A stretch of DNA of 64,000 nt from Bacteroides mediterraneensis (GCF_025993685.1 NZ_DAJPEN010000001.1:1426001-1490000), one strand, 5' to 3'. Counted from the stretch's first letter, positions 33,888-44,476 are shown. Translations and numbers: made by a program. Notes: a model not told the origin generated them from the letters alone.

Positions 33888-35834
33888 TTACTGGTTGGCA
33901 TAGCTACCTGCTTTTACAGGCCATCCCGGATTCTGGTAAACTACGGAAGTAGAAACGTCGCCACCTTCTTCTGGAGTAGACATACGGAATACGTCGTATG
34001 ACAGCGGAGAGAGGTAGTTGGCTTCTTCAAAGCAGTAGCCGTTGTACTTCTTGACCAATTCGTTCATCGCTTGCGGGCGCAGGTATTTGCTGACAGAAGC
34101 GGTGTTGGGAGCCGTATAGTTCAGTTTGCAGGCGGTGCAGGCGGCTTCGAAGCTGGTGTGGAATTCATCCCAGTAGTTCATGCCTTCTATCCAGTAGTTC
34201 TGCATCATGTCGAGTGAACGCCAGCGGTACAGGTCGTCCTTACGCATACCTTCCGCAATGAACTCGCTGCGGCGTTCGCGGCGGATGTTGTAGAGGGTCT
34301 TGTCCACCAGTTCTTTTCCGGAATAGCGTGCCAGGTCGATTTCCTTGCTCAAGTCGGTAGCCTCGATGGTCTTCTTGAAATCGGCATCTACCCCAGCGCG
34401 GTTACGCAGTTCCGTCCAGTATTTTTTGAGGGTAGCATCTTCCAGTGTGTTGTAGCGCAGGTAGTAAGCCTCGATGTAGTTCAGGTAAGCTTCTGCCGCA
34501 CGGAAGATAGGCAATGCCAGCGGATAGGCACTGTTGTAAGTCACTTCGTTGTCGGCCCATCCTTTGCGAGGAATGTAGCCGGTGCTGGTCACGCGGATAC
34601 CACTGGCTGCAATCAGTCCGGGATACTGGTACATGATGTCTTTTCCATTGAGGGTCATGATTTTGTCGCCGGGTTTTGCCACGGAAGTCACCAGACGCAA
34701 GTCGCGGTCTTTCATTGTGCTTTCCAGGCTCTTGTCGCCCTGATACGTGCTTTGGCTAGCATAAATTGGCAGGCCGTTGGTCATCAGATAGCTGTCCACC
34801 AGTGAGCGGGTGAAACCGGTGTTGTCGCCGTGTGAGAAAATATAAGTCTTGTCGCCCACTTCGATGGCACCATAGCCGTGGGTAGCTCCCATCACCTGGT
34901 TCTGCACCTTGGCATCTTCGCTGTACATACGCCACAACAACACTTCGCCACGCTGTCCGGACAGGTCGGTCTGGTTGTACAGGCTGGCATAGTTGGCTGT
35001 CAATGAGGAACCGTCGCCTACTTCCTTAGCCGACTTGATGGCTTCGTCCAGGAAGAATTCAATTTCCTTGTTCAAATCGGTATGGAAAGAAGCGGCATCA
35101 CCCGGCCATCCCGGTCCGCCCGGAACGCGTGCCGTACCTGCATGGTATTTTTCCCAGGTAGCTTCGTACAAAGCCACGCGTGACTTGAACAGCAAGGCAC
35201 ATTCGCGGTTCAGACGGTGAGTGGTGAAGCTGTTTGACTTGGGATACATCAGTTTGATGGCCTGATCCAGGTCGCTCAGAATAAAGCGGGCTACTTCGTT
35301 GCGCGGCTTGCGTTTGTTGGCTTCCACATTGGCTGCATAGTCACCGTCGGTCAGCACTTCGGTCAGGATAGGGAAGTCTCCGTATGCTTTCAGGAGGCTG
35401 AAGTAGGTGTAAGCCCGGAAGAAGTACATTTCGCCGATGTAATGGTTCACGTTGGCGCCGGGGCTCAGCGTACCGTTTTTCAGGTTTTCTTCCGTACGTG
35501 CCAGAAAGAGGTTGCAGTTACGGATGGTGCTGAAGCTGCCGTAGCTGCCGGTTGCCGGCACCTGGACACGCTGAGGAAGGAAGTTGTCCACCTGGTCGAT
35601 TGTCGTCATGTTGTCGCTGTTGTTGTCCGTGGTGAAGTATCCAAAGGTTCCTGTACCCGTTCCGTGGTCGGGCAGCAGACCGTACATGTTGTTGCAATAA
35701 GGTTCCAGCTGGTTTTCGGCAGTGAAGAAGTTGCCGTCTACGTTGTCGGAGATAGGCTCTTTGTCCAGAAAGTCGGCGCAAGAGGTTCCCATCAGCAAGG
35801 TAGCTGAAAATAAGAATATATATTTCAGTTTCAT
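33888..35834 (-). CDS. SusD-like glycan-binding lipoprotein
   Basis: 648 residues with lipobox MGTSC after MKLKYIFLFSATLL, and DFLDKEPISDNVDGNFF just after the Cys, the classic RagB/SusD start. Tetratricopeptide-like stretches follow (FFRAYTYFSLLKAYGDFPIL; AAEAYLNYIEAYYLRYN), then RRERRSEFIAEGMRKDDLYR near residue 535, a strongly conserved SusD block. Role: surface lid that captures the glycan for the SusC channel. It starts 23 bases after susC. Confidence 0.95.
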   Translation of the reverse strand: MKLKYIFLFSATLLMGTSCADFLDKEPISDNVDGNFFTAENQLEPYCNNMYGLLPDHGTGTGTFGYFTTDNNSDNMTTIDQVDNFLPQRVQVPATGSYGSFSTIRNCNLFLARTEENLKNGTLSPGANVNHYIGEMYFFRAYTYFSLLKAYGDFPILTEVLTDGDYAANVEANKRKPRNEVARFILSDLDQAIKLMYPKSNSFTTHRLNRECALLFKSRVALYEATWEKYHAGTARVPGGPGWPGDAASFHTDLNKEIEFFLDEAIKSAKEVGDGSSLTANYASLYNQTDLSGQRGEVLLWRMYSEDAKVQNQVMGATHGYGAIEVGDKTYIFSHGDNTGFTRSLVDSYLMTNGLPIYASQSTYQGDKSLESTMKDRDLRLVTSVAKPGDKIMTLNGKDIMYQYPGLIAASGIRVTSTGYIPRKGWADNEVTYNSAYPLALPIFRAAEAYLNYIEAYYLRYNTLEDATLKKYWTELRNRAGVDADFKKTIEATDLSKEIDLARYSGKELVDKTLYNIRRERRSEFIAEGMRKDDLYRWRSLDMMQNYWIEGMNYWDEFHTSFEAACTACKLNYTAPNTASVSKYLRPQAMNELVKKYNGYCFEEANYLSPLSYDVFRMSTPEEGGDVSTSVVYQNPGWPVKAGSYANQ

Positions 35835-35857
35835 AATTATCGATTGTTTTTGTTAGT

Positions 35858-38800
35858 TTACAAAGTTACGTTTACGCCACAAGAGAGGGTACGGCTCAAC
35901 GGATAAGTCATACCGTTCTGATACAATGCTTCCGGATCGAAGTTCTTGTTGATGGAAGTACCTGTCCACAAGTTGTCGCCTGAGAAGAATACTCTGACGC
36001 GTTCCAGTCCGATTTTGTGAACCCATGCTTTCGGCAGGGTATAACCGATTTGCAGGTTCTTCAGACGGATGTAAGAAGCGTTCTGTACGAACTGCGACTG
36101 GCTCTGGCGGTTCTGGTTGGAGTTCCAGAGAGGACGCGGATAGTAAGCGTTGGTGTTTGCTCCCAACGGGTCGCCTTCCGGACGGAAGAAGTCCCAGTGT
36201 TCCTTGTAACCGGTAGAAGACCATGCGTTGCCGTCTACACCCCAGAAAATCATACCACTCAACAGGTAGTCACGTTTGGCCACGCCCTGGAAGAAGATGC
36301 TCAGGTCGATTCCTTTCCATTCAGCGCCGATGTTCAAACCGAAGCGGAAACGCGGAGTCGAGTTACCGATAATCTTACGGTCGCCCGGGTTGTCTACTGT
36401 ATTCTCGCCGTTGGTGATTTTTCCGTCACCGTCCAGGTCGGCATACATCATGTCACCGGCTTTCCATCCTGAAGCAGCCAGGCTGACACCCGGAATGGTG
36501 TTCTGGTCTACCTTTTCCAAGTGTGCGGCCATTTCTTCGTCTGTCTTGGCCATGCCTACTGATTCATATCCCCAGATTTCGCCCAGATACTGTCCGGTGT
36601 AATAAGTGGAGAGTGACTTGCTGGCGTTGGGGTATTCCGTAATCTTGGTACGTGAGTCAGAAAGGTTGAAGGCAACATTGTAGTTGAATTCACCGATGCG
36701 GTCCTGCCAGTTCAGCTGGAGTTCCCAACCTTTGGTACGCAAAGAAGTGTTGTTGCGTTGCGGAGCCGAAGCACCCACGATAGGAGAGATTTCCTGTGCC
36801 GGTCCTACCATGTCTTTGGTATCACGGATAAAGTAGTTGAAGTAACCGCTCAAACGGTTGTTGAAAGCGCCGAAGTCCACACCGTAGTTGTAGCTGTACA
36901 CCCGTTCCCAAGTCAGCAGGGAGCTTACCAGTCCCGGAGCGCTTGCAATGTTCGACTTGTTGGCTGCATCCAGCAACCAGCGTCCACCTGCATCCGGGCT
37001 GCCCACTGTGACTGCCTGAATGGCATAAGTAGGATAGTAGGAGTTGGTGTTCTGGTTACCAAGGCTACCGTAAGAGAAGCGGGGTTTCAAGGTGTTGAAC
37101 CATTTGCTCAGCGGTTCCCAGAAGGATTCGCGGGCAATGTTCCAACCTACGGAAACAGAAGGGAAGGTAGCCCAGCGGCTGTCTGCGCGGAAACGGGAAG
37201 AACCGTCGCGGCGGATGTTGAATTCAAACAGGTAACGTCCGTCGAAATCGTAGTTCAAACGGCCGAAATAACCTAATGATGACCATTCACCGCGGTATGC
37301 GCCGTTGCTCTGTGTACCGGTAGAAGTGTTGACATCCGGATTGTTGTCGTTCATCACATCGGAACGTTTGGCCCATACATTGTTGTAGCGGTAGCTTTCG
37401 CTGTTCATACCGAGCATCACTTTCAGGTTATGTTTTTCCAGGAAATTGAGGCTGTAGTCGGCATAGAGTGAAGTGGTAATCATGGTTTCACGCTGCTGTT
37501 CGCTGTAAGCCCAAGTCTTGCCGGCTGCCAGGTCGGCGTCACCACCCAGCCATTGTTCGGGAATCGGATTGTTATCTTTATCATAGAGATACACTCTGGC
37601 CACATTGTAAAGGTGTTCGTAGCTGCCTGTGCGCAGAGCCAGGTCACCGTGAATGGTCAGTCCCTTCATCGGAGTCAGAATCAGGCTACCTTGTGTGAAG
37701 TAAGTGTCGTCCTGTGTGTTGGAGCGTCCGCCCGAGGTCAGCTGCATCAGTTTCGGGTTACGGGTGTAATGACCATTGTTGTCGTAAAGCGGCATGTTGG
37801 GGTGCAGCTTGGTAGTCTCGGAGAAGAAACGGTCGCCATACAGTTTCAGGAAGGTCGGCATGCCGATGTCTTCGCGGATGAAACGGCTGTTGAATTCCAG
37901 GCGCATCCATTTGGTGATTTCCGCACTGATGCGGGCACTGGCATTGTAACGCTTCTTGTTGTCGTTGGCATAGTTCATCTGTCCGTCCTGGCTCAGGAAG
38001 GCACCTGACACGTAATACTGGATTCTTTCATTACCTCCCGACAGGCTTACGTTGTGCTCTTGTCCGAAAGCGGTCTTGTCGATGAAGTTGCGAGGCCAGT
38101 TCTGGTTGTCGTTGGAGTTCTGGTTGAACGCAAAGCAGTTGCCGTTCTGTGAAAGAGACGGGTCGGCAGTGGTGGTGATTTCACCGCGCATGTACTGCTG
38201 GATACGTTCCATGGTGATGTCCGAGAAGAAGTGTGCTTCACCGGAACCCGTGTTGTCGATGGCACGGTTGAAGTACTGTGCAAAAGTATAGGCATCCAGC
38301 ATATCGGGGATGTTGGTCGGACGAGACCAGCGCAGGTTGTTGGAGTACGAAATGCTGGTCTTGCCCTGTTTTCCTTTCTTGGTAGTAACCAGGATGACAC
38401 CGAACGGAGCACGCGAACCGTAGATGGCAGCGGAAGCCGCATCCATCAGGACCGAGATGTTGTCGATATCCTGCGGGTTCAACTGGTTCAGGTCGCCTGC
38501 CACGCCGTCAATCAGCACGAGGGGAGAAGCGCTGGAACCGGTACCCAGGTTACCTGTACCACGGATGTTGAAAGAAGGATTGGCATCCAGCTTACCGCCG
38601 GCATCCGGGATGCTGACGTTCAAGCCCGGAACTACACCTTGCAGGGCCTGGCCTACGGAGGTTACCGGGCGGGATTCCAGTTTCTTGTTGTCTACTGAAG
38701 CTACGGCACCGGTCAGGTTCACTTTTTTCTGTGTACCGAAACCTACCACTACCACTTCGTCGAGTGTCTGGGTGTCTTCCGACAGAGCTACCTGATAAGA

Positions 38801-39073
38801 GGTCTTGCCTTTCTGTACCGGAATTTCCAATGTCTGATAACCGATGTACGATACGACCAGCGTACTTCCGGCAGCCACGTTGCTGAGCTGGAAGTTTCCG
38901 TCCAGGTCGGTGATACAGCCGTTGCTCGTACCTTTAATTACTACTGACGCCCCGATGATGGGATCATTCAGCTTCTTGTCTGTAACAATTCCGGAGATGC
39001 TCATCTGTTGCGCGTGTAGCGGTAGCAGACCTGCCAGCACTGCGATGAGCAGAGTGATGAATTGTGTCTTCAT
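35858..39073 (-). CDS. SusC-like TonB-dependent outer-membrane transporter
   Basis: 1071 residues with signal MKTQFITLLIAVLAGLLPLH. A carboxypeptidase-regulatory-like domain comes first (ISGIVTDKKLNDPIIGASVV), then the SusC TonB-box/plug start LDEVVVVGFGTQKKVNLTGA, plug (IRGTGNLGTGSSASPLVLID), and a barrel ending in aromatic-rich strands (NASYIRLKNLQIGYTLPKAW). It imports the oligosaccharide bound by SusD across the outer membrane with TonB energy. It is first in the operon and transcribed away from its regulator at 39314. Confidence 0.96.
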   Translation of the reverse strand: MKTQFITLLIAVLAGLLPLHAQQMSISGIVTDKKLNDPIIGASVVIKGTSNGCITDLDGNFQLSNVAAGSTLVVSYIGYQTLEIPVQKGKTSYQVALSEDTQTLDEVVVVGFGTQKKVNLTGAVASVDNKKLESRPVTSVGQALQGVVPGLNVSIPDAGGKLDANPSFNIRGTGNLGTGSSASPLVLIDGVAGDLNQLNPQDIDNISVLMDAASAAIYGSRAPFGVILVTTKKGKQGKTSISYSNNLRWSRPTNIPDMLDAYTFAQYFNRAIDNTGSGEAHFFSDITMERIQQYMRGEITTTADPSLSQNGNCFAFNQNSNDNQNWPRNFIDKTAFGQEHNVSLSGGNERIQYYVSGAFLSQDGQMNYANDNKKRYNASARISAEITKWMRLEFNSRFIREDIGMPTFLKLYGDRFFSETTKLHPNMPLYDNNGHYTRNPKLMQLTSGGRSNTQDDTYFTQGSLILTPMKGLTIHGDLALRTGSYEHLYNVARVYLYDKDNNPIPEQWLGGDADLAAGKTWAYSEQQRETMITTSLYADYSLNFLEKHNLKVMLGMNSESYRYNNVWAKRSDVMNDNNPDVNTSTGTQSNGAYRGEWSSLGYFGRLNYDFDGRYLFEFNIRRDGSSRFRADSRWATFPSVSVGWNIARESFWEPLSKWFNTLKPRFSYGSLGNQNTNSYYPTYAIQAVTVGSPDAGGRWLLDAANKSNIASAPGLVSSLLTWERVYSYNYGVDFGAFNNRLSGYFNYFIRDTKDMVGPAQEISPIVGASAPQRNNTSLRTKGWELQLNWQDRIGEFNYNVAFNLSDSRTKITEYPNASKSLSTYYTGQYLGEIWGYESVGMAKTDEEMAAHLEKVDQNTIPGVSLAASGWKAGDMMYADLDGDGKITNGENTVDNPGDRKIIGNSTPRFRFGLNIGAEWKGIDLSIFFQGVAKRDYLLSGMIFWGVDGNAWSSTGYKEHWDFFRPEGDPLGANTNAYYPRPLWNSNQNRQSQSQFVQNASYIRLKNLQIGYTLPKAWVHKIGLERVRVFFSGDNLWTGTSINKNFDPEALYQNGMTYPLSRTLSCGVNVTL

Positions 39074-39313
39074 AAGGTTCCTTTTTTAAGATTAAGTTAT
39101 TAATTAGATGGTTAAACAAGTTGGATGATTTTCATCTTTTGCAAAGCTATGAATTTATGGATTCGGTCAAGGTGGGTAAACGTCGCATTAATGGGGGGTA
39201 TTCTTCTTATCACCGCTTTTTTAGGGGTGAAATTTGTTTTTTTCACCTCCAGAAGGCGTTTTGTGGAGGATTTTTGTTTTCTTTGCATTTGTTTACTAGA
39301 CTAAATCTAAAGA
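39074..39313. promoter_or_regulatory. Divergent PUL promoter region
   Basis: 240 bases between the SusC-like gene and the hybrid regulator. Rightward, TTTTCTTTGC near 39276-39285 resembles a -7 box before the regulator's ATG at 39314. Leftward, no clear -7 box is seen before the SusC start, as is usual for promoters that need an activator. The regulator's binding site should lie here but I cannot point to a convincing repeat. Confidence 0.5.
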
Positions 39314-42300
39314 ATGAAAAATTACACGCTCATACTTCTCTTTCTTTTGGGGTTGGCGTTCCCGTCAAAGGCACAACGGTTGCTGGAAAAAGATTTCCAG
39401 GTGCTGAACATGAACGACGGAATTGCCGACAATGACATCCATTCCATTGAAAAAGATACCGAAGGTTTTATCTGGTTCGGTACCAGCAGCGGGTTGAGCC
39501 GCTACGACGGGCAGGCATTCAAGACTTTTCGCATCACGGGAGCTCCTCATCGCACGGTAGGGAAAGTGGTCTCACTGAATAAAGATTATTTGCTGGTCCG
39601 TTCGGAGCGGACGCTGTTTCTGTTCGACAAGCAGCGGGAAAAGTTTCTCTCCCTGTGGGATGCGGAACGGAACCGGATTGTGGACTTTAGCCGTTTCGTG
39701 GCGACCGGCGACGGGCATTGCTGGGGAGTGGCCGGAAACACGCTTTCGGAAATGGATTTGTCTACGGCCTCCTTTCGCGCAGATACGGCTTTTGTCCGTC
39801 TGCAATCTACGGTCAAGGTGGAATCGGAGCAGGAACTTATGATGCTCTGTCTGGGAGAAGACGGGAAGAGTCTTTATGGTATAGGCCGGAAAGGTACGGC
39901 ATACCGTTACGACCGGAGACAGAAGCGGATGGAAACGCTTTGCGTCCGGCCCATGCAGCGGGATGTGCTGGTTACTTCGGCATTGCAAGGGGATAATTTC
40001 CTGTGGATAACGACTCTCGGCGACGGATTGTATGCTTACGACCTGACGACCCGTGCGGTGCGTCATTGGAACTACAATCCAGCCAACCGCAACGAACAGC
40101 TCTCGCACAACGATGTGTTCCAGCTTTTGCCGCTGGGAGATTCCCGCTACATGGCCTTGACATGGAACGGCTATACGCTGCTTACGCTGACACCGGAGCG
40201 GGAACTGAAGATGCAGGCTTTTCACTCTTTCGGAAACAGCGGCAACCAGTATATCGAGACGCGCATGGTGACCGGTTATTACGACCCGGAAGGTTTGCTG
40301 TGGATTGGAACGGAAGGTGGCGGTGTGCTGTATTCCGACTTGCGCCAGCTTTTCTATTTGCAATATTCGCAGGTACATTCCAATGAGATATGCGGCATTC
40401 AGTTGGACAAGAAGGGATATCTCTGGCTGGCCACCTTTCACAAGGGACTGATGCGCAGCACGCAGCCTTTTGATTCGGCTCTTCCCTTGGACTTTCAGCC
40501 GGTAACTCCCGGTGTGGCAGCCGTACACACCGTGCTTTGCAGTGCGGCGGATGCGCATGGCGGACTTTGGTTTGGTTCCCGGAACGGGAGTGTGCTCCGG
40601 TATGGGGAAGACGGCAGCTGGCAGGCGCTTGTCTTGGGGAAGGAGACATCGCCTGAGGTATGGAGTCTTCTGCCTTTGTCGGGAAATGAGGCTTGGGTCG
40701 GTACGAGTAACGGACTTTACCGGGTGAATCTCCGCAAGGGGACTTCGGTGAAGGTGGAATGGAACAATACGCAGATTCCCGACTACATTCAGGTGCGTGC
40801 ACTGGCTCTTAGTGATGCCCGCACATTGTGGCTCGGTACGACCCGTGGACTGTTGCGCCTCACGATGGAAGGCAACCGGGTGGTACGCTCCTATGCCGGT
40901 TATGAGAGGGCGGCAGGACTCTCGGCCGAGGATGTGGGAGTACGGGCTCTTCTATGGGGAACCGACCAAGTCTTGTGGGTGGGGTATGCCGGCAATGGAC
41001 TGGGAGTCTGTTCGCCTGGCGACAACCGGATTTTGTTCCGGTATACCACGGAAGAGGGCTTGTGCAGCAATTTTGTGACGGCTTTGGCCGAAGACGGTGA
41101 CCATTCCTTGTGGGTGGGTTCCAATTCCGGTATCTCCCGCCTGAGCCGTCATTTGCAGTCGTTCTACAATTTCTATATCTCAGGCAGCAACCGTTCTGTT
41201 TTCTTCGGAAAGGATTTCCTGTTCTGGGGAAATCACAGCACACTGACTTATTTCCGTCCCTCTCGGCTCCGCTTTCATTATCCCATCGAAAGGGGAAGGG
41301 TGGTGTTCACCGACCTGGAGGTGAACCATGCATCGGTGCAGATTGGCGAGCACGTGAACGGGCAGGTGGTTTTGCCCCGCTCCTTGCTCTATACCACGAG
41401 TCTGCATCTGAACCATGCCAACCGGAACTTTTCGCTTTCGTTCTCCAACCTGCTTTACCTGCACAAGCTGCAGAAATACCTGTACCGTCTGTACCCGTAT
41501 CAGGAGGAATGGATTATGGCCGACGAGGGAGACAAAATCTCCTACGACCGACTGCCCGCGGGAGAATATACGTTTCAGGTGAAGACGGTCTTTCAGGACC
41601 AGAGTGAGGGCGAGGTGAGCAGTCTGGCCATCGTAGTCGACCCGCACTGGAGCGAGACGTGGTGGTTCCGTCTGCTGGTGGCTGTGGGACTGATAAGCAT
41701 GGTACTGGTCTATATCCATCGTGTGCGGCTGAAAGAGAAGCGCGTACAGTATGAACTGCGGTTGGAGCATGAGCTGTTTACGGTGAACATGGAGCGCAAC
41801 AAGGAAATCGAGCTCCGTAAGGAACGGGAAGACTTCTTTACGATGGCGGCTCATGAGCTGCGCACCCCGCTCACCCTGATACTGGCTCCTTTGCGGGAAC
41901 TCCTGCACAAGACACCGGCCTCGCATCCTTTCTATGCCAAGTTGTCCATGATGTTCAAGTATGCCGAAGGACTGCATACCCTGACCGACCGTCTGCTTTA
42001 CATCCAGAAGGCAGAAGCCGGGATGGTGAAGCTCCGTCTGTCGCAGGTGGATGTGGAAGCCCTGCTGGTGGATGTGGCACAGGGATTCCAGTCGCTGGCT
42101 GCCGAACGGAAGATGGACTATGCCTGGGAACTTGCGCCGGACTGTGTGCCGGTATGGGCCGACCGGGAGAAACTTTCGTCGGTGATGCAGAACCTGATAT
42201 CGAATGCATTCAAATACACGCCGGAAGGAGGGAAAATCCGTCTGAAGGTAGAGCGGAAAGAAATAGACGGGAAGCATTTCTGCTGTCTGTCAGTGAGCGA

Positions 42301-43462
42301 CACCGGCAAAGGCATCGATGCCGATTTGTTGCAGCATATCTTCGACCCTTTCGTGACGGGCAAAGAGGCGCCTTCCGTATCCACCCGTATGGGAGTGGGG
42401 CTGAAAATCGTAAAACACATCGTGGAGATGCACCATGGAAGGGTCACTGTGGATAGTGAGCCGGGCAAGGGTAGCCTGTTCCGCGTGTACCTGCCCGAAG
42501 GAAAATCGCATTTCAGTGAAGACGACTGTACATGGGAAGAAGCGTCCGTTTCTGCCGTGCCGCAGGAAACGGCTCCCGCTTCGCCGGAACTGATTCTCCC
42601 CGTAAATCTGGAAAAGGCTGATGGAGAGGAGGAGAAACAGGCCGCTGCCCGCCAGACGGTGCTTGTAATAGAAGACAACCCGGACATGCGCCGCTACTTG
42701 TGCGACCTGATGCGGAAGCAGTATCGGGTGCTGGAAGCTGAAAACGGAGAAGAAGGTTTGAAGACAGCCGTGGAGCAGGTGCCCGACCTGGTGCTGTCGG
42801 ATGTGATGATGCCCGTGATGGACGGATTCACCTGCTGTGCCGAATTGCGCAAGCGGAAGGAAACGGCCCACATCCCCGTCTTGATGCTCACCGCCAAGGC
42901 CGAAGACAGGGACAGCGTGGAAGCCTCCCGGCGGGGAGCCGACGACTACCTGCGCAAGCCGTTCAATCCGGAAGTGCTGCTGGCCAAGATAGCCTGTCTG
43001 CTCGACATGCGCCGCCGCCTGAAACAGATTTACACCCGTACGCTGCTGCATGCGTCGTCTGCCTCGTCAGCTTCGACGGAAAAACCGGAAAGTACGGAAA
43101 ACGAATTTATGCAGAAGGTGTGGGCCTGCATCGAGGCGAATGTCAGCAATCCCGATTTCAATGTCAAGGTGCTGGCGAGCGAACTCCATCTCAGCCTGGC
43201 TACTCTCTACCGCAAGCTGAAGCAGCATACCGACCTTTCGGCCGTGGAACTGATTCGCCACATCCGCATGACCAAGGCCGCCTTGCTGCTGATGGAGACC
43301 AGTCTCTCGGTGACGGAAGTGGCCGAGCGCGTAGGCTTCAACGACCTGCCCACCTTCCGTAAGCATTTCACAGACATGTTCGGCGTTTCTCCTTCCAAAT
43401 ATGCCGAGAGCGGGCAGGGCAGAAACAACAAGTCCCAGCCAGAGGCCGGGACCGGGGTGTGA
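39314..43462 (+). CDS. Hybrid two-component system sensor-regulator (HTCS) of the PUL
   Basis: 1382 residues. Signal LILLFLLGLAFPSKAQRLLE, then two beta-propeller domains with repeated regulator-type motifs (IEKDTEGFIWFGTSSGLSRY; GIQLDKKGYLWLATFHKGLM; WVGSNSGISRLSRH), a Y_Y_Y domain (LPAGEYTFQVKTVFQDQSEG), a membrane helix near 790, HisKA FFTMAAHELRTPLTLILA (His about 846), ATPase NLISNAFKYTPEGG and DTGKGID, a receiver domain VIEDNPDMRRYL with phosphoacceptor Asp in LVLSDVMMPVMDG, and an AraC-type HTH at the end (VKVLASELHLSLATLYRKLK). It senses the glycan in the periplasm and activates the divergent operon. Full length and intact. Confidence 0.96.
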   Translation: MKNYTLILLFLLGLAFPSKAQRLLEKDFQVLNMNDGIADNDIHSIEKDTEGFIWFGTSSGLSRYDGQAFKTFRITGAPHRTVGKVVSLNKDYLLVRSERTLFLFDKQREKFLSLWDAERNRIVDFSRFVATGDGHCWGVAGNTLSEMDLSTASFRADTAFVRLQSTVKVESEQELMMLCLGEDGKSLYGIGRKGTAYRYDRRQKRMETLCVRPMQRDVLVTSALQGDNFLWITTLGDGLYAYDLTTRAVRHWNYNPANRNEQLSHNDVFQLLPLGDSRYMALTWNGYTLLTLTPERELKMQAFHSFGNSGNQYIETRMVTGYYDPEGLLWIGTEGGGVLYSDLRQLFYLQYSQVHSNEICGIQLDKKGYLWLATFHKGLMRSTQPFDSALPLDFQPVTPGVAAVHTVLCSAADAHGGLWFGSRNGSVLRYGEDGSWQALVLGKETSPEVWSLLPLSGNEAWVGTSNGLYRVNLRKGTSVKVEWNNTQIPDYIQVRALALSDARTLWLGTTRGLLRLTMEGNRVVRSYAGYERAAGLSAEDVGVRALLWGTDQVLWVGYAGNGLGVCSPGDNRILFRYTTEEGLCSNFVTALAEDGDHSLWVGSNSGISRLSRHLQSFYNFYISGSNRSVFFGKDFLFWGNHSTLTYFRPSRLRFHYPIERGRVVFTDLEVNHASVQIGEHVNGQVVLPRSLLYTTSLHLNHANRNFSLSFSNLLYLHKLQKYLYRLYPYQEEWIMADEGDKISYDRLPAGEYTFQVKTVFQDQSEGEVSSLAIVVDPHWSETWWFRLLVAVGLISMVLVYIHRVRLKEKRVQYELRLEHELFTVNMERNKEIELRKEREDFFTMAAHELRTPLTLILAPLRELLHKTPASHPFYAKLSMMFKYAEGLHTLTDRLLYIQKAEAGMVKLRLSQVDVEALLVDVAQGFQSLAAERKMDYAWELAPDCVPVWADREKLSSVMQNLISNAFKYTPEGGKIRLKVERKEIDGKHFCCLSVSDTGKGIDADLLQHIFDPFVTGKEAPSVSTRMGVGLKIVKHIVEMHHGRVTVDSEPGKGSLFRVYLPEGKSHFSEDDCTWEEASVSAVPQETAPASPELILPVNLEKADGEEEKQAAARQTVLVIEDNPDMRRYLCDLMRKQYRVLEAENGEEGLKTAVEQVPDLVLSDVMMPVMDGFTCCAELRKRKETAHIPVLMLTAKAEDRDSVEASRRGADDYLRKPFNPEVLLAKIACLLDMRRRLKQIYTRTLLHASSASSASTEKPESTENEFMQKVWACIEANVSNPDFNVKVLASELHLSLATLYRKLKQHTDLSAVELIRHIRMTKAALLLMETSLSVTEVAERVGFNDLPTFRKHFTDMFGVSPSKYAESGQGRNNKSQPEAGTGV

Positions 43463-43495
43463 TAAATCAATCAGAGGAATATCGTGCGGATGAGT

Positions 43496-44398
43496 TTATC
43501 CGCACTGGCTCCGGTATTCGTTCGGGGTGTGTCCCACCAGCCGCTTGAACATCCGGCTCATGTGTTGCGGGTACTGGAAGCCCAGGCTGTAGGCAATCTC
43601 GCTCATGGGCTTGGTGGTGGAGAGCAACAGGTCTTTAGCCTTTTCAATCACCTTTCCCTGAATGTATTCCGAGGCTGTCCGTCCCGTCTGCCGGCTGATC
43701 ATGTCGCCGAAATAGTTGGGCGAGAGGAAGACCTTCTCCGCAAAGTATTTCACGGTAGGCAGTCCCTCTTCCTGCGGTGCCGGACTGTCGAAATACTCGT
43801 CGAGCAGCTGTTCAAAGCGTACGATGATGTCCTTGTTGGAAGCCTCGCGCGTGGTGAACTGCCGTTCGTAGAAGCGCATGCAGTAGTCCAGCAGCAGTCC
43901 GATGTTGGCCGTAATCAGGCGGCGGCTGTGCTTGTCGGCGGGGCGTCGCAGTTCCGTGTCAATCTTTTTCAGGCAGTCCATCACCGTGCGCCGTTCGTCC
44001 TCCGACACGTGCAGTGCCTCGCGGGTTTCATAGGAGAAAAAGGAGTAATGCTTGATGTCCCTTCCCAGCTGCGTGCCCCGGATAAAATCCGGATGAAACA
44101 GCAGTCCGTGGCATTGGGGCAGCGTGCCTTCCTTCATACGGAAAGAGGCCACCTGACCCGGGGCGAAACAGACAATCGTCCCCTCCTGGTAGTCGTAGGG
44201 CTGGCGTCCGTAGGTGATGTCTCCGCAACAGATTTCTTTCAGGAACAGGGCATACACCCCATAGTTGACTTTAAACTCCTGCGGCCACCGCGTAGCCTTC
44301 GACAAGTCGACCACGCTGACCATCGGGTGCAGGGTCTCCAGTCCGAAGAGCCGGTTGTATTTTTCCACTGAATCCAGTTCAATCACTTCTTCTTTCAT
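43496..44398 (-). CDS. AraC-family transcriptional regulator
   Basis: 300 residues. N-terminal ligand-binding half (DLSKATRWPQEFKVNYGVYA; then GTIVCFAPGQVASFRMKEGT), C-terminal tandem HTH: VKYFAEKVFLSPNYFGDMIS, then MSEIAYSLGFQYPQHMSRMF and KRLVGHTPNEYRSQCG, the standard HTH_18. It is convergent with the HTCS gene (33-base gap). It may regulate something unrelated to the PUL; the sequence does not say. Confidence 0.88.
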   Translation of the reverse strand: MKEEVIELDSVEKYNRLFGLETLHPMVSVVDLSKATRWPQEFKVNYGVYALFLKEICCGDITYGRQPYDYQEGTIVCFAPGQVASFRMKEGTLPQCHGLLFHPDFIRGTQLGRDIKHYSFFSYETREALHVSEDERRTVMDCLKKIDTELRRPADKHSRRLITANIGLLLDYCMRFYERQFTTREASNKDIIVRFEQLLDEYFDSPAPQEEGLPTVKYFAEKVFLSPNYFGDMISRQTGRTASEYIQGKVIEKAKDLLLSTTKPMSEIAYSLGFQYPQHMSRMFKRLVGHTPNEYRSQCG

Positions 44399-44476
44399 CG
44401 TCTTTCCTCCGTTTATTCTCTGGCAAATTTACGATTTATTCTTGGGAATCGCAACATCCCTTGGGAGGCTCTTTCC

